A stretch of DNA of 32,760 bases from an uncultured Mediterraneibacter sp. (GCA_944383695.1 CALWQP010000034.1:1-32760), one strand, 5' to 3'; counted from the first letter of the stretch, positions 1-9,563 are shown. Made by a program: numbers and translations. The notes: a model not told the origin generated them from the letters alone.

Positions 1-30
1 ATCTCCAACCGTACAACTACGGCTGGAGAT
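1..30 (-). terminator. Stem-loop, probable terminator of the giant beta-helix gene
   Basis: Two 12-nt arms (ATCTCCAACCGT and ACGGCTGGAGAT) pair around ACAACT with one mismatch, which is a G-U pair in minus-strand RNA. It lies about 95 nt past the stop of the minus-strand gene ending at 126. The T tract expected for that strand would fall outside the window, so the terminator role is inferred from position. Confidence 0.5.
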
Positions 31-125
31 AGAAAAATTTTATTTTTTCATCTGTCTACTTGACAGGGAGCAGTTCACCGGACTACTGCAACAGCCTCTT
101 TTGTTCTATGAGAACAGAATGCTGT

Positions 126-3100
126 TTATCCTTTTTTATTTATCCTCTTTCTGCCCACAAGAAGTGCGACTAAACCTGATAATAGCAAGCTCGCAACAAG
201 TATGCCTGCAAATGCATCATCACCTGATCTCGGCGGAACGGCAGACATATTCGCCTGTCCGATCCCGCTGGCTACTGCCGAAACTTCTACTGCTATATTT
301 ATCCCTGATACTGTCTCGTAGTTTGTTGTATCAGCTGGAGTATACATAGCCATAAAGCTTTTTGACCCGGCTGCTCCTCCGCTTAAGGACACATTTTCCC
401 ATGTAAATCCTTCAGGAAGCTTCACGTCTGCAAGGGTCTGTCCCACTGTTGCTTTCAGCCCTGTCGGAACTGTGTATGACGGTATTGCTTTTGCAATGGT
501 AAATTCGCGTTCCAGCGTTGCTGCGCTATATGTGCCGTCTGATGCAACTGTAACGACCATCTTATAATGTCCTGCATTTACAGGCACACTGCTCAGCAGC
601 TCCCAGCCTGCGGCCCTTGTCGCGCTGCTTACCTGTTTGTAATATTCAACTGTTATTGCCCCGCTGCTTCCGGTAACTACAATATCATCCTCCGTAAAAG
701 TTATGGGCGAGCCATCATATGTTTTATCGAGCATCTCCACACTTATGCTGATACTGCTTTGTATTTCCACAGTGATCATTACCAGAATATCCTTTACCAC
801 TTCATAGTTCACCGTATCATCCGGGGTATAAGTTGCTGTGAATTGATGGGTTCCAACACCTCCCACACTCTGGGAATCATCTTCCCATGTAAATCCCTTC
901 GGAAGCGTTACATCTCTAAGTGTCTGCCCCACAATTGCTTTCAGCCCTGTCGGTGTTTCATACTCAGGCACTGCTTTGAAGATTGTGAAGTTCTGCTCCG
1001 TGCTTGCCCCTGCATAAGAGTCGTCCCCCGCCACTTTGGCAACGACTTTATAGCTTCCCGCATTGACTGGAGCGGATGTAAGCTTTGTCTCTGTACCACC
1101 CGATCCAATGCTGTACCATGTGAAGCTGACCTCACCAGTACTTCCAGTAACTTCCACACCGGATTTTGTGAGTGTGACAGCCTTTGTGTCATACACCTTG
1201 TCCAATTCCTTATTTATCCGGATCGTGCTTGCTTCCGGAACTTTTTCTGATACCTCAACTACTATGGAGATATCTGTCACCACTTTGTAGTTCACTGTAT
1301 CGTCCGGTGTGTATGTAGCTTTAAAGGTATTTTTTCCGACTGTTCCTACACTCTGGGCATCATTCTCCCATTTAAAGCCTTTCGGAAGCGTTATCTCTTT
1401 TAGAGTCTGCCCTTCGATTGCCGTCAGCCCTTCCGGAATGCTATATGCAGGTGTTGCTTTAGAGATCGTGAAGGTCTGCTCTGCGCTTGCTCCTTTATAG
1501 TAGCCTGACGCTGCAGCCTTAACAACTACTTTGTAGTTTCCTGCATTTGCAGGCGCATCTCCAAGCAGCGTTTCTGTTGTATCTTCATCCACGCTATACC
1601 ATGTGAATGTAATTTCTCCGGCGCTTCCGGCAACTTCCAGATCCTCCTCTGTAAGAGATACCTGAGTTCTATTGTACGTCTTATCCAACTGCTTATTAAT
1701 CGTGATGCTGCTTTCTCCGGTGACTTCCACTGTTACCGTGATACCTGTTACCTCTTCATAGTTCGCCGTATCCTTTGGTGTGAACTTCACCGTAAACTCG
1801 TTGAGCCCCGGCTCGCCCACATTCTGGGAATCATCTTCCCAAGTAAAACCATCAGGAAGTGTTACATCTTTTAGCGTCTGTCCTTCTGTTGCTGTCAGAT
1901 CTTCCGGGATTTCATACTCAGGCGTTGCCTTAGAGATTGTAAAGGTCTGCTCCTCACTTGCTCCTTCATAGTAACCTGACGCCTCAACCTTCACAACAAC
2001 CTTGTAATCTCCTGCATTTGCAGGCGCCTCCTCCAGCTCTTTCTCCGTGCTGTCAGCTCCTATGCTGTACCATGTGAAGCTGATCGCCCCGGTGCTTCCG
2101 GTAACTTCCACATTATCCTCTGTCAGTGACACTGCATTTCCATCATAGGACTTGTTCAAGTCCTTGTTTATTGTAACACTGGTTTTCCCTGTAACCTCGG
2201 CTGTTACTGAAATGTCATTCACCACTTCATAATTTTTCGTATCGGACGGAGTATAGATCACCGTGAACACATTGGCTCCGGGTTCTCCTACATTCTGATC
2301 AGGCGCTGTCCATGTAAAGCCGTCAGGAAGTTCTACATCTTGAAGCTTCTGTCCGACTACCGCTGTCAGTCCTGTAGGTGTTTCATAGTCCGGATCTGCC
2401 TTAGATATCGTGAACTCCTGCTCCGCGCTTGCCGCTTCATAGTGTCCCGAAGCCGCAACCTCTGCAACTACTTTGTAAGTTCCTGCATCGGTCGGAGCAG
2501 ATGGAAGCTTCTCTTCCACACCGCTTTCACCTATACTGTACCATGTAAAGCTGACATCTCCCGGGCTTCCCTTAACCGTCACATCGTCCTTTGTGAGCGT
2601 TATAGCCACTTTGTCATAAGTCTTACCCAGCGTCTTATTAATGGTAATGCTGGTGCTTTCTCTATATTGAATAGCGCCCAAATCCGGCGTACTTGTGTCT
2701 ACCGAGTTGCCAAGCATATCAGGAATTGATGCATATATATCCCTGATCGGACGCCCCGCGTCAATTGCAGGGGATAAAGCTCTAAGCTTATACGCATCAA
2801 GGTTCCACGCCTTCTCAATATTCTTTTCCTTTAAGAGCGCATCCGTATCTCCATCGCCGATCGTACCTGGCGCACTAAGCTGGGGATCCTGTCCCCATAT
2901 ATTATTCTTATAAAAGGCGCTGTTCGTATTCAGCCCGGAGGTATTGAAGTTGTAGAACAGGTTGTTGGCGAATTTCCCCTTCTGCCCCTGAGGCACAACA
3001 TTATCATCCGCAAGCGCTGTCATGGAATTGAAAAAGTTCTTTTCCTCGGTGTTAAATGTATAAGCATTGTCTGCCCGGTAAAAAATATTGTTATAAATAG

Positions 3101-5564
3101 CAATCGATGTCCTTGCTCCACTGTGAGGAACATAGAACTGCTCATTTCCGGTGTAATGTATGGAGCCTTTGGGATTAAAATAAACCGTATTGTTAAACAC
3201 CGAACAGTTGATCGTTCCTGGCAACGGCATGATAAGAGCATTGTTTCCCTGAGGAGGATCCGTGCTGCCGTCATTCTCACTGATATTGTAAGCATAATAA
3301 GAGTCATAAGACGGCAGGTTCTCCAAAGCACAGAACTGAATAAAACCGCCCGCATTCGCATGACTGTAATTATAAACAACCGCAACGTTCTCATTCAGAG
3401 CATCGATCTCAACTCCCTGCGCGTCCCCTCCTCTGTTCGTACGGGCAAGTTCATTGTATTGGACAGTCGCATCAGATACCAAATACGGAAAAACTCCTGC
3501 CGCGAACCAATTGCCAGTACAAGTGGAATCAATTAGGTTATATTCTACCACGGCGTCCTTCATACACTGCAGGATGATTCCGTCTCCAGAAATATTTCTG
3601 AATATATTCTGACCGAAGTAAATATCAGTGCTGGGAGTGAACGCCCCTAGACTGCCCTCACCCGCATTGTTTACCATGGTCCAACGTCCGCCCCACCTTC
3701 CATCGCTGGTCATATCTCTTGTTTTCCACGGAGATAAGAGGAAGAATCCGCTTCTTCCCACTTTTTCCACGGTACAATTTGTAACACGGATATCATTGAA
3801 CCATGTGGGAACCCTCTCTGAAGCTGTCTCGCTCGCGCTGATGAAGAAAATAATACCACCCGACTCTTTATGCTGATTCGTCCCTCCACTTGTCTGGAAG
3901 CCATGAATCCACACATTATCAATATAAATATGATCCAGCTGACCTACGTCCTGGGCTGTGATATACATGCCTCGCTCCAGTCCCCGACTGGCAACCTCGG
4001 GCTGGTTTTCCTCGTAATTAGGATTCTGGAACTCAATATTGCTGATCTCCCAGTAGCTCTGATTATGGAGTCGGAAAGTCTCATTGACTTTCCGTGTCAT
4101 TTTCGTTGCAATTCTCATAACGATCTCATTATAAGAAGCATTCTCATCCATGAGGATCCTGGGTCTGTCTCCTTCTCCGTAACTTGAGAGAATAATGGGA
4201 GCCCCCGCTGCTCCTGATCCCTGGGGAGCTAGCGTTCCGGTCCACGTTTCCCCACTTTTCAGCAGAAGGCTTGATCCCTCCATAAAGACAGTCTCATTCA
4301 CCCTGTCCAAGGTCTTCCACGCCCGATCAGGGGAAGTCCCATCGTTGCTGTCATCCCCATTCGTTGCGTCCAGATAAAAGGTTTTTCCCCTGGTCGTGTT
4401 CACAATAAGCTGTTTTTGCACTGGAACACCGCCCACATCAAATGTCAGTGTATATGTATGATCCTCTTCCCTTGCCGGGAGCCTGTTAAACTCTGCTTTG
4501 TATGTAGTGCCACCGATTTTCTCTACTTTTGATACAGATGCAGTCGCCTGCGCCCCATCATAGTTTGTATATGTGATCTTGATCTGCTGAGCCGTGAGAT
4601 CCTTCGTGGGGACCTCCGCCAGATCTAACGTTACCGAACCATTTTTCAATTCCACAACGTCACCCAGCATCGGCGCTACATAATCCTCATTCGCCGGAAG
4701 AGTTACTGTCTGTGTAAATGTTTCCCCAGAGACCGTCAGTTCAAACACTGCCTGCGTCTCTGTATCCGCAGATACATTCGGATGCGTAATAGTTGCCGTG
4801 CTCGTATTCGGATCAAAAGACACATTGCACGTTAGATTCTGTGGCGCAGACGCACCCTCTCCGACGCCATAGCGCAGTGACACCTCTGACTGATCCAGTG
4901 ATGTCTTGTCCGGAAGCACTGCCGTAATCGTCTCTGAATCTGTTCTCTGCACTGTAAACGGAGCGCTTGTCTCACTGATGACAATATCATCCACCCAGAC
5001 ATTTCCGTCCACGGCCAGTGTATTATGAGCCCGCACAGCGCCTACATTCGCGTAGGTCGTATCTGCATCTGTTGTAAATGTAATCTTATACTGAGCCCAT
5101 GTATCATAGCAGGAGGTCGTTGTGTCAAAAAGCTTTTTCTGCTCCTGCTGGGTGCCACCGTTCAGGAACGCTCTCAATCTGGCTCCCTGACCACGATCCG
5201 CGCGCACCCAGGCTGACAGAGTGTACTGTGTATTCGGCTTTAAGGTCACTTTCTGATCAACGGCACTTCCCTCTCCAGTCAGTCTTATGGAGCTTTGGCC
5301 GCCATGTTTATAGCCTCCAATCACCTTCTGGCTGTCCTGCCACAGAAACCATTGCCCCTCTACCGTTTCGTCTGTCACAAAATTGTCGGTACTTTCAAAA
5401 TCCCCATTCACGATAAGCGACTGCGGCTGCCATGCAAAAGCCGCAGGAAAGCTTGTAGGCGCAGCCTGTACATGATGTACCTGCACAGTCTGCCCGGAGC
5501 CGATCACCAGAACAGACGCCAGAAGCATTCCAATTCCTCTGCGTAATACTGTTTTTAGTTTCAT
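126..5564 (-). CDS. Giant cell-surface protein: carbohydrate-binding-like module, parallel beta-helix, five Ig-like repeats, C-terminal anchor
   Basis: An 1812-residue exported protein. It has a signal peptide (about 1-34), then a CBM4/9-like module (about 47-200, opening N-G-D-F-E), two Ig-like stretches (about 205-390), and a right-handed beta-helix (about 395-965). The helix opens with the G-D-D-S-N-D-G-T motif common in pectate-lyase-like and carbohydrate-active beta-helix proteins. Five repeats of about 155 residues follow (975-1765), each with a K-x-Y-D half and a Y-T-P-x-D-T-x-N-Y half. The C-terminus has P-P-R-S-G-D, a hydrophobic segment and R-K-R, a variant sortase-type signal. An AGGAGG site precedes the ATG at 5564. 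Glycan binding or cleavage at the cell surface is likely, but the substrate and catalytic residues cannot be named by eye. The divergent AraC gene is a plausible regulator. It is not obviously part of the cassettes to its right. Confidence 0.9.
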   Translation of the reverse strand: MKLKTVLRRGIGMLLASVLVIGSGQTVQVHHVQAAPTSFPAAFAWQPQSLIVNGDFESTDNFVTDETVEGQWFLWQDSQKVIGGYKHGGQSSIRLTGEGSAVDQKVTLKPNTQYTLSAWVRADRGQGARLRAFLNGGTQQEQKKLFDTTTSCYDTWAQYKITFTTDADTTYANVGAVRAHNTLAVDGNVWVDDIVISETSAPFTVQRTDSETITAVLPDKTSLDQSEVSLRYGVGEGASAPQNLTCNVSFDPNTSTATITHPNVSADTETQAVFELTVSGETFTQTVTLPANEDYVAPMLGDVVELKNGSVTLDLAEVPTKDLTAQQIKITYTNYDGAQATASVSKVEKIGGTTYKAEFNRLPAREEDHTYTLTFDVGGVPVQKQLIVNTTRGKTFYLDATNGDDSNDGTSPDRAWKTLDRVNETVFMEGSSLLLKSGETWTGTLAPQGSGAAGAPIILSSYGEGDRPRILMDENASYNEIVMRIATKMTRKVNETFRLHNQSYWEISNIEFQNPNYEENQPEVASRGLERGMYITAQDVGQLDHIYIDNVWIHGFQTSGGTNQHKESGGIIFFISASETASERVPTWFNDIRVTNCTVEKVGRSGFFLLSPWKTRDMTSDGRWGGRWTMVNNAGEGSLGAFTPSTDIYFGQNIFRNISGDGIILQCMKDAVVEYNLIDSTCTGNWFAAGVFPYLVSDATVQYNELARTNRGGDAQGVEIDALNENVAVVYNYSHANAGGFIQFCALENLPSYDSYYAYNISENDGSTDPPQGNNALIMPLPGTINCSVFNNTVYFNPKGSIHYTGNEQFYVPHSGARTSIAIYNNIFYRADNAYTFNTEEKNFFNSMTALADDNVVPQGQKGKFANNLFYNFNTSGLNTNSAFYKNNIWGQDPQLSAPGTIGDGDTDALLKEKNIEKAWNLDAYKLRALSPAIDAGRPIRDIYASIPDMLGNSVDTSTPDLGAIQYRESTSITINKTLGKTYDKVAITLTKDDVTVKGSPGDVSFTWYSIGESGVEEKLPSAPTDAGTYKVVAEVAASGHYEAASAEQEFTISKADPDYETPTGLTAVVGQKLQDVELPDGFTWTAPDQNVGEPGANVFTVIYTPSDTKNYEVVNDISVTAEVTGKTSVTINKDLNKSYDGNAVSLTEDNVEVTGSTGAISFTWYSIGADSTEKELEEAPANAGDYKVVVKVEASGYYEGASEEQTFTISKATPEYEIPEDLTATEGQTLKDVTLPDGFTWEDDSQNVGEPGLNEFTVKFTPKDTANYEEVTGITVTVEVTGESSITINKQLDKTYNRTQVSLTEEDLEVAGSAGEITFTWYSVDEDTTETLLGDAPANAGNYKVVVKAAASGYYKGASAEQTFTISKATPAYSIPEGLTAIEGQTLKEITLPKGFKWENDAQSVGTVGKNTFKATYTPDDTVNYKVVTDISIVVEVSEKVPEASTIRINKELDKVYDTKAVTLTKSGVEVTGSTGEVSFTWYSIGSGGTETKLTSAPVNAGSYKVVAKVAGDDSYAGASTEQNFTIFKAVPEYETPTGLKAIVGQTLRDVTLPKGFTWEDDSQSVGGVGTHQFTATYTPDDTVNYEVVKDILVMITVEIQSSISISVEMLDKTYDGSPITFTEDDIVVTGSSGAITVEYYKQVSSATRAAGWELLSSVPVNAGHYKMVVTVASDGTYSAATLEREFTIAKAIPSYTVPTGLKATVGQTLADVKLPEGFTWENVSLSGGAAGSKSFMAMYTPADTTNYETVSGINIAVEVSAVASGIGQANMSAVPPRSGDDAFAGILVASLLLSGLVALLVGRKRINKKG
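270..2660 (-). repeat. Five tandem coding repeats of about 470 bp
   Basis: These repeats encode the Ig-like stalk of the giant surface protein. Each unit starts near an I-T-I-N-K-type strand, at about 2655, 2190, 1710, 1230 and 760. All five contain recurring nucleotide blocks, for example those encoding F-T-W-Y-S-I and G-F-T-W. The fifth unit is the most diverged (Y-Y-K replaces W-Y-S). Such repeats usually act as a stalk of variable length. Confidence 0.85.
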
Positions 5565-5937
5565 ACATACCTCCTACTTTCCTGATATGCCATGTGGCAA
5601 CGCATATTTTTTTCATACTATACCCACTATATATTGTTTTGTTTTCGATCCAAAATAAAGACACACACTTGTTCTCATCCGCCCCTTTCTTAAAATTGTC
5701 TGTCCTCCTCATCAGATACTGTTATATCTGCAACAAAACTGACATTTCTCTGTTTTTTTACATTTTTATACATACTTTTCCATAATTCTATTATACTCTA
5801 TCATATATTTTACATGCTTGTATAATTTGCTTTTTTTTTACGCATTTTTTGTATAATCAGGAACTTCTCGTTTACTTTTTTCTTGCCATATCTTATAATG
5901 TAGGAAAAATTCTTTGAACCATAAGAGATGATTTTTC
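5565..5937. promoter_or_regulatory. AT-rich divergent intergenic region between the giant surface gene and the AraC gene
   Basis: About 370 bp with no credible gene. On the plus strand TTTACT (5871-5876) and TATAAT (5894-5899) are 17 bp apart and fit a promoter for the AraC reading frame. A second TATAAT lies at 5852-5857. For the minus-strand giant gene I see a TATAGT-like -10 about 55 nt before the start but no matching -35, as expected of an activator-dependent promoter. A small palindrome, TGCCATGTGGCA, lies close to the giant gene start and could be an operator. Confidence 0.45.
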
Positions 5938-6825
5938 ATGCGGTATACAGGTAATTACCTTCCACCCTACGAGAATTCGGTTACAGAAGCGGCGCTTCTG
6001 GCTCATTAGGCAGGTGATCATTTTGAGAAGTATCTGCATACCGACATTGATGTCTATCTGATCGGATCGGGGAAATGCTCTATGGATATCGCGGGTCAGT
6101 CTGTCTGCTGCGCTCCGAAAGATTTTGTGATGATATCACCTTACACCGTACACTCTTTTTCCGTACCAGAAGATGAAGAGTGCTCATTTTATCACATCCA
6201 ATTTTCTCCCAGGCTCTTTTCACAAATCGCATTGATACAAGATACAAAAAATCCGGTCAGCCTCATTCACTCTCTTCTTTTCCACTTCCACTTTTTTCAC
6301 AGGCAGGCAGCCACAGAAGACATCCGCCGAATCGTCCCTTCAGTCATCCCTTTATATAATTCCCCGGCCTCCAATAGATCAATTGCATCTGCGGAAATCA
6401 ATGTTCTCCTCCTGCAGCTTTTGATTGAAATATTTCATTATTACAATGGGGACGAAACCGTTTGCAGTCCGTCAACTGCACCCGGCCGATACATCTCTTT
6501 TACGATGGATTTCATAGAGAAGAACATAGAGAAGAATTATGAGAAAAAAATCCTGATCCAGGACATTGCTTCCTGCCTGCGCATATCCGCCCGGTATCTG
6601 GGAAAGATATTCTCCAGCTATATGCATATGCCCTTGGGAAGCTACATAAATATTTACCACATACACAATGCCATCGGCATGATGGAAGATCCCGATCTTT
6701 CCCTGACAGAGATCGCAGGTAAGATTGGGCTGGAAGATTCACAGCATTTTTCTAAATTGTTCTTGCATGTGATCGGGACACCTCCCTCTCAGTACAGAAA
6801 GCAGTTTTTGCTGCGCAAAACATAA
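5938..6825 (+). pseudogene. AraC-family transcriptional regulator interrupted by an amber codon
   Basis: Read from the ATG at 5938, this frame gives 295 codons. The first 23 form a normal start of an AraC N-terminal sensor domain, then TAG occurs at 6007-6009, after which the same frame continues without a break to 6825. The rest of the cupin-like domain follows (H-T-D-I-D-V-Y-L-I-G-S-G, then H-S-F), then two helix-turn-helix units in about the last 95 codons, ending in the family's P-P-S-Q-Y-R-K motif. TAG is one change from TGG, CAG or GAG. The first in-frame ATG after the stop is at 6082, preceded by GGGGAAA, so a shortened 247-residue protein with intact DNA-binding domain but incomplete sensor could still be made. 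A sequencing error, a real nonsense mutation or readthrough cannot be told apart here. Its likely target is the divergent giant gene. Confidence 0.7.
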
Positions 6826-6839
6826 ACCCCAGGATGCAA

Positions 6840-7160
6840 GAATCCCATTCACGGATTGTATACCGTCAAAATGACCGAAAACAGCGGAAGAGTATTTTTC
6901 AGGATATATTGGAGAAGTAATTCTCCTTTTCGCACCGGCTGCTCGGCAAATGCCTTCTGTAAAGTCCGGATGGCAGGTTCTGAGGTGATGTGCCGATCCG
7001 TAATCCTCGCAATGATGCTTTGGCTTTTTAGGACGGCCAATCGCATACAGCCCTATTTCTTTATTCATATACTTATGAATGGTTATGGGACTGTAACGAA
7101 GCCTTTGCGTTCCAGTTAAACGGTCATGCTTCGGTATTCGTCCAACTGGCTGCACCACTT
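6840..7160 (-). pseudogene. Degraded IS3-family transposase (orfB) fragment
   Basis: Minus-strand frames contain pieces resembling IS3-group orfB. One frame has S-P-I-T-I-H-K-Y-M-N-K-E-I-G-L followed by R-P-K-K-P-K. A shifted frame has I-I-A-R-I-T-D-R-H-I-T-S-E-P-A-I-R-T-L-Q-K-A, which is typical of the DDE core, and then K-G-E-L-L-L. The roughly 60 residues normally between these blocks are missing, and the aspartate-containing H-S-D-Q-G block that should follow is not recognisable. No terminal inverted repeats or flanking duplication are visible. This is a dead remnant. The rest of the 6826-7271 gap shows no gene. Confidence 0.6.
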
Positions 7161-7271
7161 GGAGATACTGGCTTGGAGACGGACGAACTTGCCTTCGGCT
7201 ATATCCTTCCCACTACCGGGTAGATTTGGGACTCACACTCTTAAGAGACGTGCGCCGCAAGTCGCACATAC

Positions 7272-7315
7272 AAAAAGAGAGGGACAATTCCAAATTTTTC
7301 AGAATTGTCCCTCTC
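7272..7315 (-). terminator. Strong intrinsic terminator ending the cassette 1 operon
   Basis: A perfect 14-bp stem (GAGAGGGACAATTC at 7277-7290 and its complement at 7302-7315) with an 11-nt loop. On the minus strand it is followed directly by TTTTTG. It lies about 115 nt after the lipoprotein stop, so it ends minus-strand transcription of cassette 1. There is no T tract on the plus side. Confidence 0.85.
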
Positions 7316-7429
7316 CTCACCATGTCTCTCCGCATAATACAAATCTCGGCATTTGACTTCTAAATCAACCCTCATAGGCATGGGATGCCTTCTTCCTGCT
7401 TCCCGGGGATATGCTGCCGGCTCCCGGTA

Positions 7430-7990
7430 TCAGCCGACTGTGTCAGAAAGGAGTTCCAGGGAGTAATCCCACGGTTCCCCCTCTGCTTTATCCCTAAGCC
7501 CTTCATTATAATACAGTGTAACCCAATCCGGATCCGGATCGGTGTCCTTTACCATACTGATGATATACAAAACCGCCTCCTCTCCCGCAGTCTCGGCATC
7601 TCCATCCATAAAGGTGCTGCCGGCGCTGTTTTGCAGCACTACTTTCGCCTCATACTCTCCGGCCTCTCCCCATGCGGCAGCCGCAAAATCAGCCGCTTTT
7701 AACAGTGTGTGGGATGAGTTGAGTAGGGAAGTGTATATCACATGATAGTGATACCCTTCCTGGTCTTCATAATAATAGAAATAGCCGGACGGGTTTGAAG
7801 GTCTTACTTCCTCAGACGCCTCCGCCTTATCAGCCCGGACAAACACCTCCGTCCCTTCGATCCGGCAGGTGCCGTCTTCACTGAAAAAGGCCTCCTTAAG
7901 CGCTTCCGGTGCTTTCTCTTTTTTTTCGCAGCCGGATATCAGAAGGGCAACCCCCGCCAGCAGGAGAATGAAACGCTTCGTTCCTTTCAT
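7430..7990 (-). CDS. Lipoprotein of cassette 1, unknown function
   Basis: A 186-residue protein with a lipoprotein signal (hydrophobic stretch then L-I-S-G-C, lipidated cysteine near residue 21), so it should be held on the outer face of the membrane. The start is the ATG at 7990, not an upstream in-frame ATG at 8065. It gives a normal signal peptide, lies 2 nt after the preceding stop and has GGAGGAG just before it. It shares with its cassette 2 counterpart the E-V-R-P-S-[ND]-P-S-G-Y-F-Y-Y-Y-E-D block, an S-T-F-M block and L-Y-Y-N-E-G-L near the C-terminus. I do not recognise the family. As last gene of the operon it may help assembly or secretion of the surface fibre. Confidence 0.88.
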   Translation of the reverse strand: MKGTKRFILLLAGVALLISGCEKKEKAPEALKEAFFSEDGTCRIEGTEVFVRADKAEASEEVRPSNPSGYFYYYEDQEGYHYHVIYTSLLNSSHTLLKAADFAAAAWGEAGEYEAKVVLQNSAGSTFMDGDAETAGEEAVLYIISMVKDTDPDPDWVTLYYNEGLRDKAEGEPWDYSLELLSDTVG

Positions 7991-7992
7991 CC

Positions 7993-8757
7993 TTACTCCT
8001 CCACTTCCAGTACGGCTTCGATGCTTCCGCCGTTGAGAGCCTGTGTATAGTCTTCGATATCCCATGCTTCCACTTCCACAAGGATGTTATGGCTTCCTGT
8101 TTCCGGCACGGTATTAAGCCGGAACTCCGGCACTGCGCTGCCCGGCTCAATATACCCGCTTCTGTAGATCTCCTCTCCCGTATCTGCAAGGGAAATGCTG
8201 TATACAAAGTAGCAGGTGTTTCCCTCCGGGTTGATCAGGGGCGCACGCACCACGCCGTCAGATCTGCTGACGCTCAAAATGCTGTATCCGGGAAGGGCGA
8301 TAGTGTCAGGGTCTTCATTTACCATGCTATCAGGCATCTCATAGGAAATAGCCGCCTTGTCCAGATCCGGCCCTTCTTCCGACATGCGGAAATACAGAAA
8401 CGCTCCTCCTGCGATGACAGCGGCGAGAAGGAGGATCAGTGCTCCTATCTTCCCTGCCGAGCGGCTGAGGATACGGACATACCATTCCCTCTCCTGCTCA
8501 TCGGTACAACGGATATACCCTGTGATCTTCTGGAAGAATCCCGGTTTCTGTCTTGGCACATAGAGGGCGGCTTCCTGATTCCCGTCGGTCAGCACGTCCC
8601 CGGAACCCTTCCCCCTAATCCCTGCGTCCGCGCAGATGGGCGCCTTTCCCTTTGTCACTTTCATGAACTGCTTCCGGTCCATACAGCTCCAGGTCTGTTT
8701 TTTACGGTCTTTCCAGAAAATGTTCTCATTTCCTTCTCTTTTATATCTGTACTGCAT
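7993..8757 (-). CDS. Bitopic membrane protein B of cassette 1, beta-rich ectodomain
   Basis: A 254-residue protein with a cytoplasmic N-terminal part of about 100 residues (including W-K-D-R-K-K and T-G-Y-I), one membrane helix (about 103-123) and an outside domain of about 130 residues. The ectodomain carries D-P-D-T-I-A-L-P-G and the signature N-P-E-G-N-T-C-Y. Protein A, encoded 14 nt upstream, has the same architecture and motifs, so A and B are ancient paralogues. There is no signal-peptidase site. Its place after the secreted subunits and before a lipoprotein suggests an assembly platform or membrane-tethered chaperone, loosely like the membrane partners in WxL loci, though no homology to those is claimed. 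Confidence 0.88.
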   Translation of the reverse strand: MQYRYKREGNENIFWKDRKKQTWSCMDRKQFMKVTKGKAPICADAGIRGKGSGDVLTDGNQEAALYVPRQKPGFFQKITGYIRCTDEQEREWYVRILSRSAGKIGALILLLAAVIAGGAFLYFRMSEEGPDLDKAAISYEMPDSMVNEDPDTIALPGYSILSVSRSDGVVRAPLINPEGNTCYFVYSISLADTGEEIYRSGYIEPGSAVPEFRLNTVPETGSHNILVEVEAWDIEDYTQALNGGSIEAVLEVEE

Positions 8758-8771
8758 GTTTAAGCCTCCCT

Positions 8772-9539
8772 TTATTCCACAACAAGCTCTGCGGGGATTT
8801 CCGCTCCGTTGAGTTCCACTGTGTAATCTTCCAGGTCATTTGTCTTGATCTGTACAAGAATACTGTATGTACCCGGTTCCAGCGTCCGGTTCAGGTCAAA
8901 GTTCAAGACCGCCTTCCCGGGTTCAATCATTCCCGATTCATAGAGAGTCTCCCCGGACGCCTGATCTACTATTGTATACGCCATGTAGCATGTATTCCCC
9001 TCCGGGTTAATCAGGGGGAACTCCACGGTCCGTGAGCCCGCTTTCATCTTCAGGATACTGATCCCTGGCAGGGCGATAGTGTCGGGGTCTGTGTTTCTGA
9101 CTCCTTCCACACGGTAGGAGACTGCGGTGTCATCCAGTCCCGGCACTTCCTCCTCCCTGGAAAGCATCCATCCCAGGAAAAAGGCAGCGATTAGGATGAT
9201 CAGGAGCAGGATAGGCAGGATCAGGCTCCGGAACAGGCTGCTTTTTCGGATCCGGACAAAGCTGTCCGGGTATTCTTCACTGCTGACGTCAATGTAGCCT
9301 GCGGTCCGTTCCAGCCTTTTCTTTTGCCTGCTGCAGGGGTAAAGGCGGGACTGATTTTCCTGATCCAGGAGAGTGATTCCCTCTGAGGGGTTCTCCCTCT
9401 TCTTCATATCTGCCACGATACGGTACCCGCCGTTTGGATAGCGTTCCATGAGCTGTTTCCCTGAAATGTATTTCCACACGTTTCCTTTGTTATCTTTAAA
9501 ACGGAGAGGGGCATTCCCTCTCTTTACCTTCCACTCCAA
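8772..9539 (-). CDS. Bitopic membrane protein A of cassette 1, beta-rich ectodomain
   Basis: A 255-residue protein. The cytoplasmic region contains F-K-D-N-K-G-N-V-W and Y-P-N-G-G-Y-R-I-V-A-D. A membrane helix lies at about 105-125, followed by an acidic juxtamembrane stretch and an ectodomain with D-P-D-T-I-A-L-P-G and N-P-E-G-N-T-C-Y (about 178-185). Its cassette 2 counterpart has the same length and motifs. GGAGG precedes the ATG, and gene B follows 14 nt after its stop. Retention of both A and B in each cassette suggests they work as a pair. Function is unknown; an extracellular chaperone or assembly role is inferred from context only. Confidence 0.88.
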   Translation of the reverse strand: MEWKVKRGNAPLRFKDNKGNVWKYISGKQLMERYPNGGYRIVADMKKRENPSEGITLLDQENQSRLYPCSRQKKRLERTAGYIDVSSEEYPDSFVRIRKSSLFRSLILPILLLIILIAAFFLGWMLSREEEVPGLDDTAVSYRVEGVRNTDPDTIALPGISILKMKAGSRTVEFPLINPEGNTCYMAYTIVDQASGETLYESGMIEPGKAVLNFDLNRTLEPGTYSILVQIKTNDLEDYTVELNGAEIPAELVVE

Positions 9540-9563
9540 CGGTATCCTCCTTCCGACATGGAA

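Noticed and set aside
567-1250. Long plus-strand frame opposite the giant beta-helix gene, and similar frames opposite the other giant genes
   Set aside because: They shadow long repetitive minus-strand genes, lack ribosome-binding sites and have cysteine-rich, non-protein-like composition.
5395-5712. Minus-strand 105-codon frame overlapping the start of the giant surface gene
   Set aside because: It overlaps the real signal peptide in another frame and shows no domain. The AGGAGG site serves the ATG at 5564.
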